The notes beneath the pieces are model-generated. The model saw only the letters and a list, made by a program, of their open reading frames with translations. It did not search any database and was not told the origin of the DNA. A stretch of DNA of 62,518 nucleotides, from the NCBI RefSeq assembly GCF_024449025.1, contig NZ_JAHLKM010000017.1, positions 1-62,518 on the forward strand, in the 5' to 3' direction. Made by a program: the position numbers and the translations under genes. Positions 33,434 through 44,763 of this stretch are shown piece by piece. The first letter of the stretch is position 1; the number at the start of each line of letters is the position of its first letter. This stretch comes from Natronomonas aquatica. GTDB taxonomy: Archaea > Halobacteriota > Halobacteria > Halobacteriales > Haloarculaceae.

Positions 33434-34111
33434 TTATTCGTCGAGGCCGACGCGGCCCTCGAAGTCCTCGTACTCGAGGTCCTCGTGGACCGCGATCGGG
33501 TCCTCCCCCTCGGCGATCCGCCGTTTGATCTCCCGTTCCTGCTCGAGGAACGTGGGGGCGATCTCGAGGACCGTCTCGACCACCTCGCCCGGAACGAAGA
33601 TCACGCCGCTGCCGTCCGCCACGACGTAATCGCCCGGCTCGACCCCGACGCCGGCACACTCGACGGGGATGTCGTAGCCGACCACCCCGGTCCGGTCTTT
33701 CACCGACGTCGTGACCGGGCCGCGGGCGTACAGCGGGACGTTCTGCGACCGGAGGTCGTCGATGTCCCGGCTGGCGCCGTCGCTGATCGCCCCCTCCAGT
33801 CCCGCCCGGTCGGCACAGAGGCCGGCGATGCCGCCGAAGGTGTTCTGTTCGAGCCGGCCGTCGTTGTCGAACAACAGGACGTCGCCGGGATCGGCCGCGT
33901 CGATCGCCTCGAGAGTGCCCGTGACGGTCGAGCCGTCGGCGTCCGGTTCGAGCTTGATCGGCATGACCCGGCCGGCGATCGACGGGCAGTCGTCCCACAG
34001 CCGCGTGATGCCGAAGGCGGTCTGCTCGGGATACCCGAGGACGTCCAGGGCGTCGGCGATATCCGGGGTCGTAAACGATCCCAGCGCGGAACCGATCTCA
34101 CTCGAATCCAT
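33434..34111 (-). CDS. RraA / HMG-aldolase family protein
   Basis: 225 aa, ATG 34111. Family motifs GGIAGLCADRAGLEGAI and ISDGASRDIDDL carry the Asp-Arg pair that binds metal and substrate, followed by GVGVEPGDYVVADGSGVIFV. Members act as 4-hydroxy-4-methyl-2-oxoglutarate aldolases or RNase E regulators; archaea lack RNase E-type targets of RraA, so an aldolase or decarboxylase is more likely. Confidence 0.85.
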   Translation of the reverse strand: MDSSEIGSALGSFTTPDIADALDVLGYPEQTAFGITRLWDDCPSIAGRVMPIKLEPDADGSTVTGTLEAIDAADPGDVLLFDNDGRLEQNTFGGIAGLCADRAGLEGAISDGASRDIDDLRSQNVPLYARGPVTTSVKDRTGVVGYDIPVECAGVGVEPGDYVVADGSGVIFVPGEVVETVLEIAPTFLEQEREIKRRIAEGEDPIAVHEDLEYEDFEGRVGLDE

Positions 34112-34233
34112 GAATCCGTCTGCCCAGTCAGTACGGCCCGATATACCCGTTCCCGAATCGGACAGTGTTGCTCCTTGCGGACGGGAGCGTAGCCTCACAG
34201 GAGTTAACACGGAGCCAGCCCTCGGGGCGAACC

Positions 34234-35232
34234 ATGAACGGACTCGCACGCGTCGGTCGTCTCGGTATCGGGCTCGCGGTCGCCGCCCTGCTTTCGGTCG
34301 CCGGCTGGGTCCTCCTCGTCCGGATCCCGGCTGACACGGCCGATCTCCTCGGCGTTCTCCTCGTCGTCGCGGTCGCCGTCGCCGGGCTCCGGATCGGGGG
34401 CAGCGTCGGGGGCAGCGTCTTTCCGGCGTACAACGCCGCGGAGGTGGCCGTCGAGGGGCCGATCACCCGCGACGGCGGCGGCGGGCTGCCTGTCTCCCCG
34501 CCCGGCTCGCCCGGCGCCGACGACATCGTCGAGTTGATCGAGCGGGCCGACGAGGACGACAACGTCGAGGCGCTTCTCGTCCGGCTGAACACCCCCGGCG
34601 GGGCGGTCGTTCCGAGCGACGATATCCGGCTGGCGGTGCAGGCCTTCGAGGGCCCGACGGTCGCCTACGCGACGGACGTCTGTGCCAGCGGCGGCTACTG
34701 GATCGCCAGCGGCTGTGACGAGCTGTGGGCCCGGGAGGGTAGCATCGTCGGCTCGATCGGCGTCCGGGGCTCGCGGATGACGGCCGCCGACCTCCTCGAG
34801 CGGGTCGGCATCGAGTACGAACAGCTCACCGCCGGCGAGTACAAGGAGGCCGGCGTCCCCTTCGATGACCTCGAGGAAAACGAGCGGGAATACCTCCAGG
34901 GGATCGTCGACGACTACTACGAGCAGTTCGTCGAGACCGTCGCCGAGGGACGCGGCGTCGACCCGGAGACGATCCGCGGGACGGAGGCGAAGGTCTTCCT
35001 CGGCGAGGCGGCCCACGAGTTGGGGCTCGTCGACGGGCTCGGGACACAGGAGGACGCCGAGACGCGGGTGGAAGAGTTGCTCGAGGAAGAAATCGAAACG
35101 AGGGAACTCGAAGCCCGGGCGGGCGTCGCCGAACGGCTCCGGAGTGGGGCCGAACGGGTCGCCTACGCTTTTGGCGCCGGGATCGCAGGCCGGGTCGCCG
35201 GGGACGGCGAGCAATTCCGGTTCCGGTTCTAA
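34234..35232 (+). CDS. sppA: Signal peptide peptidase SppA
   Basis: 332 aa. Two N-terminal transmembrane segments (residues about 9-30 and 38-55) are followed by the serine protease domain. The nucleophile is in DVCASGGYWIASG and the general-base Lys in GEYKEAGVPF; LLVRLNTPGGAV forms the oxyanion region. Cleaves signal peptide remnants in the membrane. ATG 34234 precedes the first membrane helix. The stop overlaps the convergent dnaJ stop. Confidence 0.9.
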   Translation: MNGLARVGRLGIGLAVAALLSVAGWVLLVRIPADTADLLGVLLVVAVAVAGLRIGGSVGGSVFPAYNAAEVAVEGPITRDGGGGLPVSPPGSPGADDIVELIERADEDDNVEALLVRLNTPGGAVVPSDDIRLAVQAFEGPTVAYATDVCASGGYWIASGCDELWAREGSIVGSIGVRGSRMTAADLLERVGIEYEQLTAGEYKEAGVPFDDLEENEREYLQGIVDDYYEQFVETVAEGRGVDPETIRGTEAKVFLGEAAHELGLVDGLGTQEDAETRVEELLEEEIETRELEARAGVAERLRSGAERVAYAFGAGIAGRVAGDGEQFRFRF

Positions 35233-36389
35233 AGGGTGTTTTTCAGTTTCTCGAAGAAGCCCTGCTCGACGTCGATCTCCTCGCCGCCGGCCTCGGCGAA
35301 CGCCTCCAGGGCCTCCCGCTGTTCCTCGTTCAGGCTCTCGGGCGTGACGACCCTGACCTCGACGTAGAGATCGCCCTGCCCGCGGCGCTGCAGCCGCGGC
35401 ATCCCCTTGTTCCGCAACCGGAAGACCTCGCCGCTTTGGGTGCCGGCCGGGACGTCCATCTCGACGGTGCCGTCGAGGGTTTCGACCCCGACGGTGTCGC
35501 CGAAGACCGCCTGCGGGAACGAGATCGGCTGCCGTGTCCGGAGGTCGTCGCCGTCCCGTTCGAAGGCGTCGTGATCCTCGATGTCGATCTCGACTAGGAG
35601 ATCGCCGTTCGGCCCGCCGTTCTCGCCGGGGGCGCCCTCGCCGTCCATCCGTAGCGTCTGGCCGTCGCGGATACCCTCGGGAACCTCGACCTGCAGCGTC
35701 GCCTCGTTTCTGACCTGCCCGTCGCCGCGACACGTCGAACACGTCTCGGAGTGGATCCGCCCCTCGCCGCCGCACCGCGAGCAGGTCTGGGTCTGCTGGA
35801 CGCGGCCAAGCGGCGTCTGCCGCACCGTCGTCTCTTGGCCGCGGCCGTCACACCCCGGACAGGTCCGGGAGTCGGCGTCCGGCGGGTGCCCGGCCCCCCC
35901 GCAGTCGGGACAGCGCTCCGGGCGGGTGACGGTCAGCTGTTTCGTGACGCCGCGGTAGGCGTCTCGGAGGTCGATCCGTAGCCGGGTTTTCAGATCCGAA
36001 CCCTGCCGGGGGCCGGACTGCGAGCGGGAACGGGAGCGGGAGCCACCGCCGCCGAAGAACTGCTCGAAGATGTCGTTCATCCCGCCCATGCCGCCGGCGC
36101 CACCCATGCCACCCATCCCCCCCATGCCGCCGCGACTGTCGGTGTCGGTCGCGCCGCGCTTTTCGGCCTGCTTGAACCGCTCGTGGCCCATCTGGTCGTA
36201 CATCCGGCGCTTCTCGTCGTCCAAGAGGACCTCCTTGGCCTTCTTTGCCTTCTTGAACTTCTCTTCGGCGTTCGGGTCGTCGGAAACGTCGGGGTGATAC
36301 TCCGAGGCCATCTCCCGATACGCCTGTTTGATCTCGTCCTCGTCGGCGTCCCTGGAGACGCCGAGCACCGAATAGAAGTCCTCGCTCAT
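35229..36389 (-). CDS. dnaJ: Chaperone DnaJ
   Basis: 386 aa. J domain with HPD in SEYHPDVSDD (residues about 31-33), a Gly/Met-rich linker, then four zinc-binding CxxCxGxG repeats (CPDCGGAG, CPGCDGRG, CSRCGGEG, CSTCRGDG) and the C-terminal substrate domain. Stimulates DnaK ATPase; dnaK is not in the window. A purine-rich CGAAAAG-like element and TTTTGAAG lie about 35 bases upstream of the ATG on the coding strand. Confidence 0.96.
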   Translation of the reverse strand: MSEDFYSVLGVSRDADEDEIKQAYREMASEYHPDVSDDPNAEEKFKKAKKAKEVLLDDEKRRMYDQMGHERFKQAEKRGATDTDSRGGMGGMGGMGGAGGMGGMNDIFEQFFGGGGSRSRSRSQSGPRQGSDLKTRLRIDLRDAYRGVTKQLTVTRPERCPDCGGAGHPPDADSRTCPGCDGRGQETTVRQTPLGRVQQTQTCSRCGGEGRIHSETCSTCRGDGQVRNEATLQVEVPEGIRDGQTLRMDGEGAPGENGGPNGDLLVEIDIEDHDAFERDGDDLRTRQPISFPQAVFGDTVGVETLDGTVEMDVPAGTQSGEVFRLRNKGMPRLQRRGQGDLYVEVRVVTPESLNEEQREALEAFAEAGGEEIDVEQGFFEKLKNTL

Positions 36390-36487
36390 TCGTTGTTCCC
36401 CGTAGGCGGTTGAGACACTTCAAAAGAACGGGTCACGGACGTCGCTCAGTCGCGATCGGGGGAACGGTCGGGGGACACGAACAGCCG

Positions 36488-37195
36488 TCAACGACCGCCG
36501 TCGGCCGCGAGGGGACTGACGGCGGCGGTCCCCGAGCCGATCGCGCGGGCCTTCGCGAGTTCGGCCTCGATCGCGTCGGTGACGGCCTCGTGGTCCCCGA
36601 GCGGGTCGGCATAGGCGAGGCCACCGCGGTCGAGTTCGAGCTTTTCGGGGATGGCCCGCTCGGTCTCCTCGGCGGCGGCCAGAAAGAAGGGGACGACGAC
36701 CGCTCGCTCGCCCGAGAGGTTGTATCGGAGACACTCGACGGCGGGGTTCTGCAGCAGGTACGCCGTCGTCACCTCGCCGTAGGCCGTCGTCTCCCGGAGT
36801 CGGTCGGCCTGCTGTTCGGTCGTCCGCCGGGATTTCGGGCCGGAGCTGTCGCCGAAGGCGACGAGCGCGAGTGAGGCATCCGGCGCGGCCGGCAGGGTCT
36901 CCCGTGCCCGCTCGGCGAGTGCGCGGGCGACAGCCGGACTCGTTCCGACCGGCTCGCAGTGGCGGGCCTCCGGGAGGACGCCGGGGATCGAACGCGTCGT
37001 GTCCCGATCCGGCGCGGCGGCCATCGGGACGGCGTACACGGTGCCGGCGGTGTCGGGGTCGATCTCGGCGGGATCGTCGTCGTACGTCGCGACCGAGACG
37101 CGGTCGGCGACGTCGCGGGCCCGGAGCCGGTCGGCGTGAATCCGGGCGACGTCGCGGGTGTGCGTCCGGCCGACGAGCAGTAGTGTGTCTGTCAT
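36488..37195 (-). CDS. cbiX: CbiX/SirB-type chelatase-like protein
   Basis: 235 aa. The N-terminus LLLVGRTHTRDVARIHADRL resembles the opening of CbiX/SirB cobaltochelatases with its His, and VVPFFLAAAEETERAIPEKL resembles the second repeat. It inserts cobalt into sirohydrochlorin-type rings or is a close relative. Divergent from the CobT-like gene; AT-rich AATTAAAGTAAA before its ATG is its TATA region. The cobalamin context strengthens the call. Confidence 0.75.
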   Translation of the reverse strand: MTDTLLLVGRTHTRDVARIHADRLRARDVADRVSVATYDDDPAEIDPDTAGTVYAVPMAAAPDRDTTRSIPGVLPEARHCEPVGTSPAVARALAERARETLPAAPDASLALVAFGDSSGPKSRRTTEQQADRLRETTAYGEVTTAYLLQNPAVECLRYNLSGERAVVVPFFLAAAEETERAIPEKLELDRGGLAYADPLGDHEAVTDAIEAELAKARAIGSGTAAVSPLAADGGR

Positions 37196-37319
37196 GGGCC
37201 TGAATGAAAATTTACTTTAATTAGGGCAAATGCGCTTGTACACGTCTGTGGAGCGATCGGATAAATAGGTTACGGGGGGACCCGTGGACTCAAGTGCGGT
37301 TGTGTCCAATTCAACCGTA

Positions 37320-38348
37320 ATGACACGACTGGTCCTGTGCGCCGGAACGACGCGGACGGCCGAGATCGACGGTATCAGCGCCGCCGGGGCCGACGCCGAT
37401 CTGATGGCCCACACGCCGAGCGCCGACGGCGAGATCCTCACCTACGGTCGTCCGGTCCGTGCGCCGGTCGTCCCCGTCTCTCCGACCGGCTGTCCGACGC
37501 CGGCGGTCGTCACGCGCGCGGTCGTCGAACGGCTGGGGGTCGAGACGACGGTCGTCGACGCCGGGCTCGCCGAGCCGACCGGCGCGCCGACAGTCACCGT
37601 CGGTGCCCGCCCGGGCGAGGACATCAGAGAGCGCGACCCCGTCCCGTCGGCGCCCGGCGCCTTCGTCGCGGCCAGGGAGTTCGGCAGAAAGCTCCCGGAC
37701 GACGAGCTCTATCTCGCAGAAACGGTCCCCGGGGGGACCACGACCGCGCTGGGCGTGCTGACGGCGCTCGGCGAGGCCGACGTCCTCGGCGATGGAGCTG
37801 TCTCCTCGTCGCTGCCGGAGAACCCACTCGAGTTGAAACGGCGGGTCGTCGGAGAGGCGCTTGAAGCCTCGGCGCTGGCCCCCGGCGACGCCGCGGGCCG
37901 GCCGACGGTCGCGCTCCGGCGGGTCGGCGATCCCGCCCTCGCCGTCGTCTGTGGGCTCGCCACCGGGGCGCTCGAGACCGACACCGCGGTGACACTCGCC
38001 GGTGGGACGCAGTTGGTCGCCGCCGCGGCCTGCCTCCGGCACGGCGGCTACGATCGGTCGCTGTCGCTCGCGACCACCTCGTTCGTCGCCGAGGATCCCG
38101 CGATCGATCTCGATCGGGCCGCCGCGGCGCTGGATCTCTCCGTGACCGTCACCGATCCCGGATTCACCGACGAGCACCCCGCGATGGCCGCCTTCGAGGC
38201 CGGGGAGGCAAAGGAGGGCGTCGGGATGGGCGGCGCTTTGGCGCTCGCCGAACGGACGGGGCTGCCGATGGGAGACGTCCGCGAGGGCCTGCTGGAGGTG
38301 TACGGGCGGCTCTTCGAGGGGACCGACCGGGAGGCCCCGAAACCGTGA
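37320..38348 (+). CDS. cobT: CobT-like nicotinate-nucleotide phosphoribosyltransferase (TIGR00303 family)
   Basis: 342 aa. Archaeal form of the lower-ligand phosphoribosyltransferase: [15 protein letters not shown] at the N-terminus, [34 protein letters not shown], and [23 protein letters not shown] 37320 is chosen because the conserved sequence begins there. TATA-like GGATAAATAGG lies 60 bases upstream, so a short leader may exist. The stop overlaps cbiA by 4 bases. Confidence 0.85.
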   Translation: MTRLVLCAGTTRTAEIDGISAAGADADLMAHTPSADGEILTYGRPVRAPVVPVSPTGCPTPAVVTRAVVERLGVETTVVDAGLAEPTGAPTVTVGARPGEDIRERDPVPSAPGAFVAAREFGRKLPDDELYLAETVPGGTTTALGVLTALGEADVLGDGAVSSSLPENPLELKRRVVGEALEASALAPGDAAGRPTVALRRVGDPALAVVCGLATGALETDTAVTLAGGTQLVAAAACLRHGGYDRSLSLATTSFVAEDPAIDLDRAAAALDLSVTVTDPGFTDEHPAMAAFEAGEAKEGVGMGGALALAERTGLPMGDVREGLLEVYGRLFEGTDREAPKP

Positions 38349-39640
38349 GGGGAGTCGTCCTCGCCGGCACTTCCTCCGGCGTCGGCAAGACGGTCGCCAC
38401 GCTGGCCGTCCTCGAGGGCCTGCAGTCGGCCGGCTACGACCCCCAGCCCGCCAAGGCGGGGCCGGACTTCATCGACCCGAGCCACCACGCCGTCGTCTCG
38501 GATCGACCGTCCCGGAGCCTCGACCCGTGGCTCTCCGGGGAGGCGGGCTGTCGCCGCAACTACTGGCGGGGGACGGGCGAGGTCTGTGTCGTCGAGGGGA
38601 TGATGGGGCTGTACGACGGGACGAACTCGACGGCGGCCGTCGCCGAAACGCTCGGGTTGCCGGTCGTGCTTGTCGTCGACGCGAAGGCGGGGATGGAAAG
38701 CGTCGCCGCGACAGCGCTCGGGTTCAAGGAGTACGCTGACGCCGCCGGTCGGGAGATCGACGTCGTCGGGGTTCTCGCCCAGCGCGCCCACGGCGGCCGC
38801 CACGCCGAAGGGATCGAGGCGGCGTTGCCCGACGAACTCGCGTACCTCGGCCGGATTCCGCCGCTGTCGGGGCTTGAGATCCCCGACAGACACCTCGGGT
38901 TACACATGGGCGGGGAGGCGCCGATCGACCGCGAGACGCTGCGGGAAGCGAGCGAACACCTCGAGGTCGAACGGCTCGCCGAGTTCGCCCGGAAACCGCC
39001 GAAACCCGAAGCGACCGAAACGGGAAAGCGAACCGACGCGACCGTCGCCGTCGCCGACGACGGCGCGTTCTGTTTCAAGTATCCGGCCACGATCGAGCGG
39101 CTCCGCGATCGGGCGTCGGTGGTCACCTTCTCGCCCGTCGCGGGCGACCCCCTGCCGGAGTGTGACGGCGTCTACCTTCCGGGCGGGTATCCGGAGCTTC
39201 ACGGCGAGGCGCTCGAGGCCGGCGGAACGCTCGAGGAGTTGGGCGATCTGGCAACCGATGGGTTGCCCGTCCTCGGGGAGTGCGGCGGCCTGATGGCGCT
39301 CTCGGAGACACTGACCGACACCGACGGCGAGACCCACCGGATGGCGGGCGTCCTCCCGGCGGACGTCGAGATGTGCGAGCGGTATCAGGCGCTCGATCAC
39401 GTCGAGTTGCGCGCGAGAGAGGACACACTCACCGCCGACGGCGGGGAAACGCTCCGGGGCCACGAGTTCCACTACTCGCGGGCCGACGTGGCGTCGGACG
39501 CGTCGTTCGCCTTCGACGTCGAACGCGGCGACGGGATCGAAAACGGCAAGGACGGGCTCGTCGCCCACCGGACGCTGGGAACCTACGCGCACGTCCACGC
39601 CGACTCGGGGGCGTTCGATCGGTTCCTCGATCGGCTGTGA
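38345..39640 (+). CDS. cbiA: Cobyrinate a,c-diamide synthase
   Basis: 431 aa, GTG start in a GTGA overlap with the upstream gene. The ATP site is [14 protein letters not shown], followed by [12 protein letters not shown] and [11 protein letters not shown]. The C-terminal glutamine amidotransferase domain has its Cys in [10 protein letters not shown] and [11 protein letters not shown]. Amidates cobyrinate in cobalamin synthesis. Confidence 0.95.
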   Translation: MRGVVLAGTSSGVGKTVATLAVLEGLQSAGYDPQPAKAGPDFIDPSHHAVVSDRPSRSLDPWLSGEAGCRRNYWRGTGEVCVVEGMMGLYDGTNSTAAVAETLGLPVVLVVDAKAGMESVAATALGFKEYADAAGREIDVVGVLAQRAHGGRHAEGIEAALPDELAYLGRIPPLSGLEIPDRHLGLHMGGEAPIDRETLREASEHLEVERLAEFARKPPKPEATETGKRTDATVAVADDGAFCFKYPATIERLRDRASVVTFSPVAGDPLPECDGVYLPGGYPELHGEALEAGGTLEELGDLATDGLPVLGECGGLMALSETLTDTDGETHRMAGVLPADVEMCERYQALDHVELRAREDTLTADGGETLRGHEFHYSRADVASDASFAFDVERGDGIENGKDGLVAHRTLGTYAHVHADSGAFDRFLDRL

Positions 39641-39717
39641 ACGGCGGACGAGTATAGAAGCCGGTCCGACGGCCGGGACGGTGGCCGCCGTCGAATCGGA
39701 TCGGGGCGTCTCCTGTC

Positions 39718-39858
39718 TTACTTTTCGCGCTCTCTGAGCCGTCGGCTGCCGGAGTACCCGCGGAACGTGTCGGCGAACCATCCCGCGGCGTACACGAGTT
39801 TCGCCCACCACCGCCGCCAGCCCGTCGGGTCCGTGTCAGGGGGCTCCTCCGTGGTCAT
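39718..39858 (-). CDS. Small Trp-rich protein, 46 aa
   Basis: MTTEEPPDTDPTGWRRWWAK followed by LVYAAGWFADTFRGYSG and a basic tail. GTTTATGATG lies about 28 bases upstream of ATG 39858 on the coding strand, a good TATA. Possibly peripheral membrane. No family recognised. Confidence 0.5.
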   Translation of the reverse strand: MTTEEPPDTDPTGWRRWWAKLVYAAGWFADTFRGYSGSRRLREREK

Positions 39859-39954
39859 GCGGGATGGGTACGGATCCCACATCATAAACCTATCCCCGAC
39901 TCCGCCCCCGACCGGACGGACAGGTATCACGACACACGGAGGCCCCCGAACGAC

Positions 39955-40680
39955 TCATTCGAACCCTTCCTCGATGTCCTGTCGGGCATACGTTCCGGCC
40001 CGCCAGGCGGTATCGAGGGCGGCGGTGAGGACGCCCCCGAGGATCGCCGCACCGAAAGCGAGCGTCCGCACCGACAGGCCGATACCCACGCCGAACCTCC
40101 CGGACGCGAGGGCGAAAGCGACGAGCAGTCCCGTCGAGCCGAGGCCGACGGCGAGAACCCGCTCGCGGCCGGGCTGTGGGATCGCCCGGTTCGCCCGCCC
40201 GACGGCCGCCCGAAGCGTCGACGCATCGAGCGCCAGGGCGGGAACAACGAAGGCGTCACAGCCGACGGCGACCTCGGCGGGCGAGACGTCCTTCTCGGAG
40301 AGCAACCGATCGGCGATCGGCTCGATCGCGATCCGCGTTTTCACCCAGCGGTACAGTGGCTCGGCACGCGACCGGAGACGGTCGACCGAGCCGCCGAACG
40401 TGGCCGGCTCGCCTTCGACCCGGCTTCCGACTGCGTAGGCGACGGCGAGACTATAGGGCAACCAGACGAGGGCGGCGACAGCGACGACGGCGGCCCCGGA
40501 GACGATCGTGAAGACGAACCCGCCGAGACCGTCGAGGGCGGTCGGATCCGTGACGAACCGCGAGCTGGCGGCCACCGTCCCGATCCGGAGGGCGGCGGCG
40601 ACGACCCCGGCGACGGCGACAGTCCCCAGAAGCGTCCAGACGAGCGCGACCGGAGAGCCGAGGTACGCACGGACGCCCAT
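39955..40680 (-). CDS. Membrane protein of unknown function
   Basis: 241 aa from ATG 40680. Four or more hydrophobic segments: LVWTLLGTVAVAGVVAAAL, GGFVFTIVSGAAVVAVAAL, VLAVGLGSTGLLVAFAL and LAFGAAILGGVLTAAL, around a soluble middle (RLRSRAEPLYRWVKTRIA). The upstream TTG at 40707 is possible. Follows uvrB by 45 bases on the same strand. Confidence 0.7.
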   Translation of the reverse strand: MGVRAYLGSPVALVWTLLGTVAVAGVVAAALRIGTVAASSRFVTDPTALDGLGGFVFTIVSGAAVVAVAALVWLPYSLAVAYAVGSRVEGEPATFGGSVDRLRSRAEPLYRWVKTRIAIEPIADRLLSEKDVSPAEVAVGCDAFVVPALALDASTLRAAVGRANRAIPQPGRERVLAVGLGSTGLLVAFALASGRFGVGIGLSVRTLAFGAAILGGVLTAALDTAWRAGTYARQDIEEGFE

Positions 40681-40725
40681 ATACGGGCGATCGAACGGTA
40701 CCGACAAAAAGGCCGCCCTCGACGC

Positions 40726-42777
40726 TCAGAACTCCTCGTCGGGTGTCGGGACGCCCTCGTCCGGATCCTCGAGTTCCTCGAACGTCCCGCGGAGTTCGCG
40801 GATCCGATCGCGGATGTCGGCGGCGAGTTCGAACTCGAGGTTGTCGGCAGCCTCGCTCATCCGGCGTTCGAGCCGGTCGATCAACTCTCGGGCCTCCTCC
40901 GTCGAGTCGGCGTCGACGCCGGAGACGCCGTCGGTGTCGGTCTTCGAGCCCGGGAGGTTCGTCTCGCCGACCGGCTTCTCGATCGTCCGGGGCTGGTGGC
41001 CGTGTTCGGCGTTGAACTCGGTCTGGATCTCCCGGCGCCGACGGGTTTCGGCGATGGCCGACTCCATCGCGTCGGTAGAGTCGTCGGCGTACAGCACCGC
41101 CTTCCCGTCGACGTTTCTGGCCGCCCGCCCCATCGTCTGGACCAGCGTCGTCTCCGAGCGCAGAAAGCCCTCCTGGTCGGCGTCCAGGATCGCCACGAGG
41201 CTCACCTCGGGGATATCGAGTCCCTCCCGCAGGAGGTTGATCCCGACGAGCACCTGGATCTCCCCGAGCCGGAGCGACCGGACGAGTTCGTGTCGCTCCA
41301 GCGTGTCGGTCTCGTCGTGCATGTAGGCGACGTCGACGCCGGCACCCTCCAGGTACTCGGTGAGGTCTTCGGCCATCCGCTTTGTCAGCGTCGTCACGAG
41401 CGCACGCTCGCCCTCGGGGAGGACCTCGATCCGTTCTAGGAGGTCTTCGATCTGGCCCTCGGCGGGGACGACCTCGATCTCGGGGTCGACCAGATACGTC
41501 GGCCGGACGATCTGTTCGACGACCTGCGCGGAGTGGGTCCGCTCGTACTCGCCGGGCGTCGCCGAGACGTACAGCGTCCGGTCGGTCTTGTCCTCGAACT
41601 CCTCGAAGGTCAACGGCCGGTTGTCGTAGGCGGTCGGCAAGCGGAAGCCGTTCTCGACCAGCGAGTCCTTCCTCGATTTGTCGCCCTCGTACTGGCCCTT
41701 GATCTGGGGGATCGTCTGGTGGGACTCGTCGACGACCGTCAGGAAACCGTCGGGGAAGTAATCCAGCAGGGTGTAGGGCGGTTCCCCGGACTCGCGATCG
41801 GACATATGCACCGAGTAGTTCTCGATGCCCGAACAGTAGCCGGTCTCCTCGAGCATCTCCAGATCGAAGGTGGTGCGCTCTTCGATCCGCTGGGCGGCGA
41901 CGAGATCGCCCTGCCGCTCGAAGTAGCTCACGCGCTTTTCTTTCAGCTCCTCGATCTCCTCGATGGCCCGCTGTAGTTTCTCCTGGGGGATCGAGTAGTG
42001 CTCGGCGGGGTGGACCAAGGCGGCGGGCTCCGTCGAGACGACCTCGCCGCTCAGGACGTCGACCTTCATGATGCGGTCGATCTCCTCGCCCCAAAACTCC
42101 ACCCGCAGCGCGTGCCGTCCGTACATCGGGTAGATCTCGACGGTATCGCCCCGGACCCGGAAGGTTCCCTGCTGGAAGTCGACGTCGTTTCGCTCGTAGT
42201 TCAGATCGACGAGCCGCCGCAGGAGTTCCTCCCGGCCCACCTCGTCGCCGGGTTCGAGCCGCATCGCCATCCCCTCGTAGTTGGTCGGATCGCCGAGCCC
42301 GTAGATGGCCGACACCGAGGCGACGACGATGACGTCCTCGCGGGTCAGAAGCGACCGCGTCGCGGAGTGACGCAGCCGGTCGATCTCCTCGTTGATCGAC
42401 ATGTCCTTGTCGATGTAGGTGTCGGTCTGTTCGACGTACGCCTCGGGCTGGTAGTAGTCGTAGTAGGAGACAAAGTACTCGACGGCGTTGTCCGGGAAGA
42501 GGCTCCGGAACTCCTCGTAGAGCTGCGCGGCCAGCGTCTTGTTGTGTGCGAGCACCAGAGTGGGCTGTTGGAGCTCTTCGATCACCCACGAGACGGTGTT
42601 GGTCTTCCCCGAGCCGGTGACACCCAGAAGCGTCTGTTTCTCGGCGCCGGTCTCGTAGCCGTCGACCAGCTTTTCGATCGCGTCGGGCTGGTCGCCCGCG
42701 GGATCGAAGGGCGCCTCGACCCGAAACGGCCGATCCAGGTCGGGTCGGTCGGGCTGGAGAGGACCGGTGTCGCTCAT
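40726..42777 (-). CDS. uvrB: Excinuclease ABC subunit B
   Basis: 683 aa. Walker A is GVTGSGKT, the damage-verifying beta hairpin region is [14 protein letters not shown], helicase motif II is VVDESHQT, motif VI is [10 protein letters not shown], and a C-terminal UVR coil ([18 protein letters not shown]) binds UvrC. ATG 42777 begins the conserved sequence. Loads at UV lesions in bacterial-type nucleotide excision repair, common in haloarchaea. Confidence 0.97.
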   Translation of the reverse strand: MSDTGPLQPDRPDLDRPFRVEAPFDPAGDQPDAIEKLVDGYETGAEKQTLLGVTGSGKTNTVSWVIEELQQPTLVLAHNKTLAAQLYEEFRSLFPDNAVEYFVSYYDYYQPEAYVEQTDTYIDKDMSINEEIDRLRHSATRSLLTREDVIVVASVSAIYGLGDPTNYEGMAMRLEPGDEVGREELLRRLVDLNYERNDVDFQQGTFRVRGDTVEIYPMYGRHALRVEFWGEEIDRIMKVDVLSGEVVSTEPAALVHPAEHYSIPQEKLQRAIEEIEELKEKRVSYFERQGDLVAAQRIEERTTFDLEMLEETGYCSGIENYSVHMSDRESGEPPYTLLDYFPDGFLTVVDESHQTIPQIKGQYEGDKSRKDSLVENGFRLPTAYDNRPLTFEEFEDKTDRTLYVSATPGEYERTHSAQVVEQIVRPTYLVDPEIEVVPAEGQIEDLLERIEVLPEGERALVTTLTKRMAEDLTEYLEGAGVDVAYMHDETDTLERHELVRSLRLGEIQVLVGINLLREGLDIPEVSLVAILDADQEGFLRSETTLVQTMGRAARNVDGKAVLYADDSTDAMESAIAETRRRREIQTEFNAEHGHQPRTIEKPVGETNLPGSKTDTDGVSGVDADSTEEARELIDRLERRMSEAADNLEFELAADIRDRIRELRGTFEELEDPDEGVPTPDEEF

Positions 42778-42878
42778 TGTCGGACGGAGGGGTCTCGGAT
42801 ACTTGAGGCGTGCGCTTGCGGCGGTCGTCGCGTGCGCCGGGGGGCGTGTGATACCCAGTATCGCCACGACGGCCGTTA

Positions 42879-43685
42879 TCAATCCAACAGGCCGTATCCC
42901 CGTTTGAACAGATACGCGTCCAGCGCGATCACGGCCGCCGTCAGCCCGCTCAACACCGCAAGCGAGGCCAGCGGATCGACCTCCTGATAGCCAAGAAACC
43001 CGAACCGGACGCCGTTGACCATGTATACCATGGGGTTTAAAAGCGAGAGCGTCCGGTACAGCGGCGGCAGGATCGAAAGCGAATAAAACACCGCGCCGAA
43101 GAACACCAGCGGCCGGAGGATGAACTGGTTCATCACGGTCAGATCGTCGAAGTCGGTCGCCAGCAAGCCGCCGACCACGCCCAGCGAGGCGAAAAGCAGC
43201 GGGACGACGACCATGAACGCCGCCAGGTAGAGCGGCTCCTCGATGGGGACGGGCGTGAAGACGAGCCCGATCGCGACGATGATGAGCCCGACTGCGATCC
43301 CACGGATGGCGGCGGCGAAGATATAGGCCAGCACCATCGAGATGTAGGAAAGCGGCGACGTGAGAACCTCGTGGATGTACTCGTTCCAGCGCCCATGAAA
43401 GATCGAAAACGACGCGTTCTCGAAGGCGTTCGAGATCGCCCCCAGCACGACCAGCCCCGGCAGCAGGAAGACGATGTAATCGAAGCCGGCGACGTCCTCG
43501 ATCCGCCGACCCAGAATGACGCCGAAGACGGCGAAATACAGCACGTTCGTGATCGCCGGCGGCAGGAACGTGTTCCGCGGCCGGCGGACGAACCGGAGGA
43601 TCTCCCGGCGCAAAAGCGACCGGAAACCGACGCCGAAGAGGCCGTTCCCCCGGATCGGATCCGACCGGTCCGTGTCGGCGCTCAC
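42879..43685 (-). CDS. ABC-2 type permease
   Basis: 268 aa with six membrane spans ([57 protein letters not shown] and others) in the NodJ/DrrB arrangement. ATG overlaps the ATPase stop by 4 bases, so the two form an exporter. The substrate is unknown. Confidence 0.85.
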   Translation of the reverse strand: MSADTDRSDPIRGNGLFGVGFRSLLRREILRFVRRPRNTFLPPAITNVLYFAVFGVILGRRIEDVAGFDYIVFLLPGLVVLGAISNAFENASFSIFHGRWNEYIHEVLTSPLSYISMVLAYIFAAAIRGIAVGLIIVAIGLVFTPVPIEEPLYLAAFMVVVPLLFASLGVVGGLLATDFDDLTVMNQFILRPLVFFGAVFYSLSILPPLYRTLSLLNPMVYMVNGVRFGFLGYQEVDPLASLAVLSGLTAAVIALDAYLFKRGYGLLD

Positions 43686-44629
43686 TGGATCGCCCCCAGT
43701 TTCTTCGCCGCCTCGTCCGTCCGGGTCATGTCGACGAAGACCTCCTCCAGGGAGGCCCGCCGGATGTCGAGATCGACGACCTCGTGGCCCTCGTACTCGA
43801 GAGACCGGAGCAGCTCCGGCGCGATCCGGCCGCCGCCCTGGGCGGTGACGACGAGGACGTCGCCGTCGAGCCGCGTCCCGACCACGCCGTCGATATCGAT
43901 ATCGGGAACCGACGCCGGCGCGTCGGCGAGCGTCACGAACACCTCGTCGGTGCCGCGCGAACGCAGTTCGTCGGGCGTGGCCACCTCGACGATCCGGCCC
44001 GAATCGACGATCGCGACCCGATCACAGAGCCGTTCGGCCTCCTCGATGTAGTGGGTCGTGAGCAGGATCGTCGTCCCCTCGGCGTTGAGCCGCTCGATGA
44101 CGCGCCAGAGGTCCCGGCGCAGTTGGACGTCCACGCCCGCGGTCGGCTCGTCGAGGATGAGCAACTCGGGGTCGGTGACGAGCGCACGGGCCAGGAGGAA
44201 ACGCCGCTTCATGCCGCCGGAGAGCCAATCGAAGCGGGTGTCGCGTTTCTCCCAGATGCCGACGGTCTTCAGCGCCTCCGCGGCGCGCCGTTCGGCCTCG
44301 GCAGGTGAAACGCCGTGATAGCCGGCCTTGTGCTCTAACACTTCGTGGATCGGGAAGAACCGATCGACGTTGAACTCCTGGGGGGCGAGCCCGATCCGGT
44401 CGCGGGCCTCCCGGTACTCGGCTTCGACGTCGTAGCCGAACACCTCGGCCGTCCCGCCGCTCTTCCGGACCAGCCCCACGAGGATGTTGATAAAGGTCGT
44501 CTTGCCGGCGCCGTTGGGGCCGAGCAGGCCGAAGAACTCACCGCGATCGACCTCGAAGCTCAGTCCGTCGAGCGCGACGACGTCGCCGTAGGTCTTCCGG
44601 AGCCCGTCGGCACGTATCGCGAGTTCCAT
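43682..44629 (-). CDS. ABC exporter ATP-binding protein
   Basis: 315 aa. Walker [10 protein letters not shown], signature [13 protein letters not shown], Walker [13 protein letters not shown] and the switch His in [10 protein letters not shown]. The C-terminal extension ([14 protein letters not shown]) is typical of NodI/YadG-type exporter ATPases. First gene of the pair, with CTACTTAACC about 25 bases upstream. Confidence 0.92.
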   Translation of the reverse strand: MELAIRADGLRKTYGDVVALDGLSFEVDRGEFFGLLGPNGAGKTTFINILVGLVRKSGGTAEVFGYDVEAEYREARDRIGLAPQEFNVDRFFPIHEVLEHKAGYHGVSPAEAERRAAEALKTVGIWEKRDTRFDWLSGGMKRRFLLARALVTDPELLILDEPTAGVDVQLRRDLWRVIERLNAEGTTILLTTHYIEEAERLCDRVAIVDSGRIVEVATPDELRSRGTDEVFVTLADAPASVPDIDIDGVVGTRLDGDVLVVTAQGGGRIAPELLRSLEYEGHEVVDLDIRRASLEEVFVDMTRTDEAAKKLGAIQ

Positions 44630-44763
44630 ACGGAACCGTCGCGTGCGAGCGGGTTAAGTAGCGTGAAACGCCGATCCGACGGCCGTCCGCGGACGACGGC
44701 TGTGACCACGGTCGGCCGGGCAGAGCCAAACACCCTTGTTTGCCCCCCACGGAATCCCGGTCG

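Noticed and set aside
34204-35775. 523-aa minus-strand ORF over sppA and dnaJ
   Set aside because: Arg/Gly-rich shadow; both overlapping genes are certain.
37196-37319. Cobalamin riboswitch upstream of the cobT-like gene
   Set aside because: The region is AT-rich and short and lacks a B12-box or conserved junctions; haloarchaeal cobalamin riboswitches are not expected.
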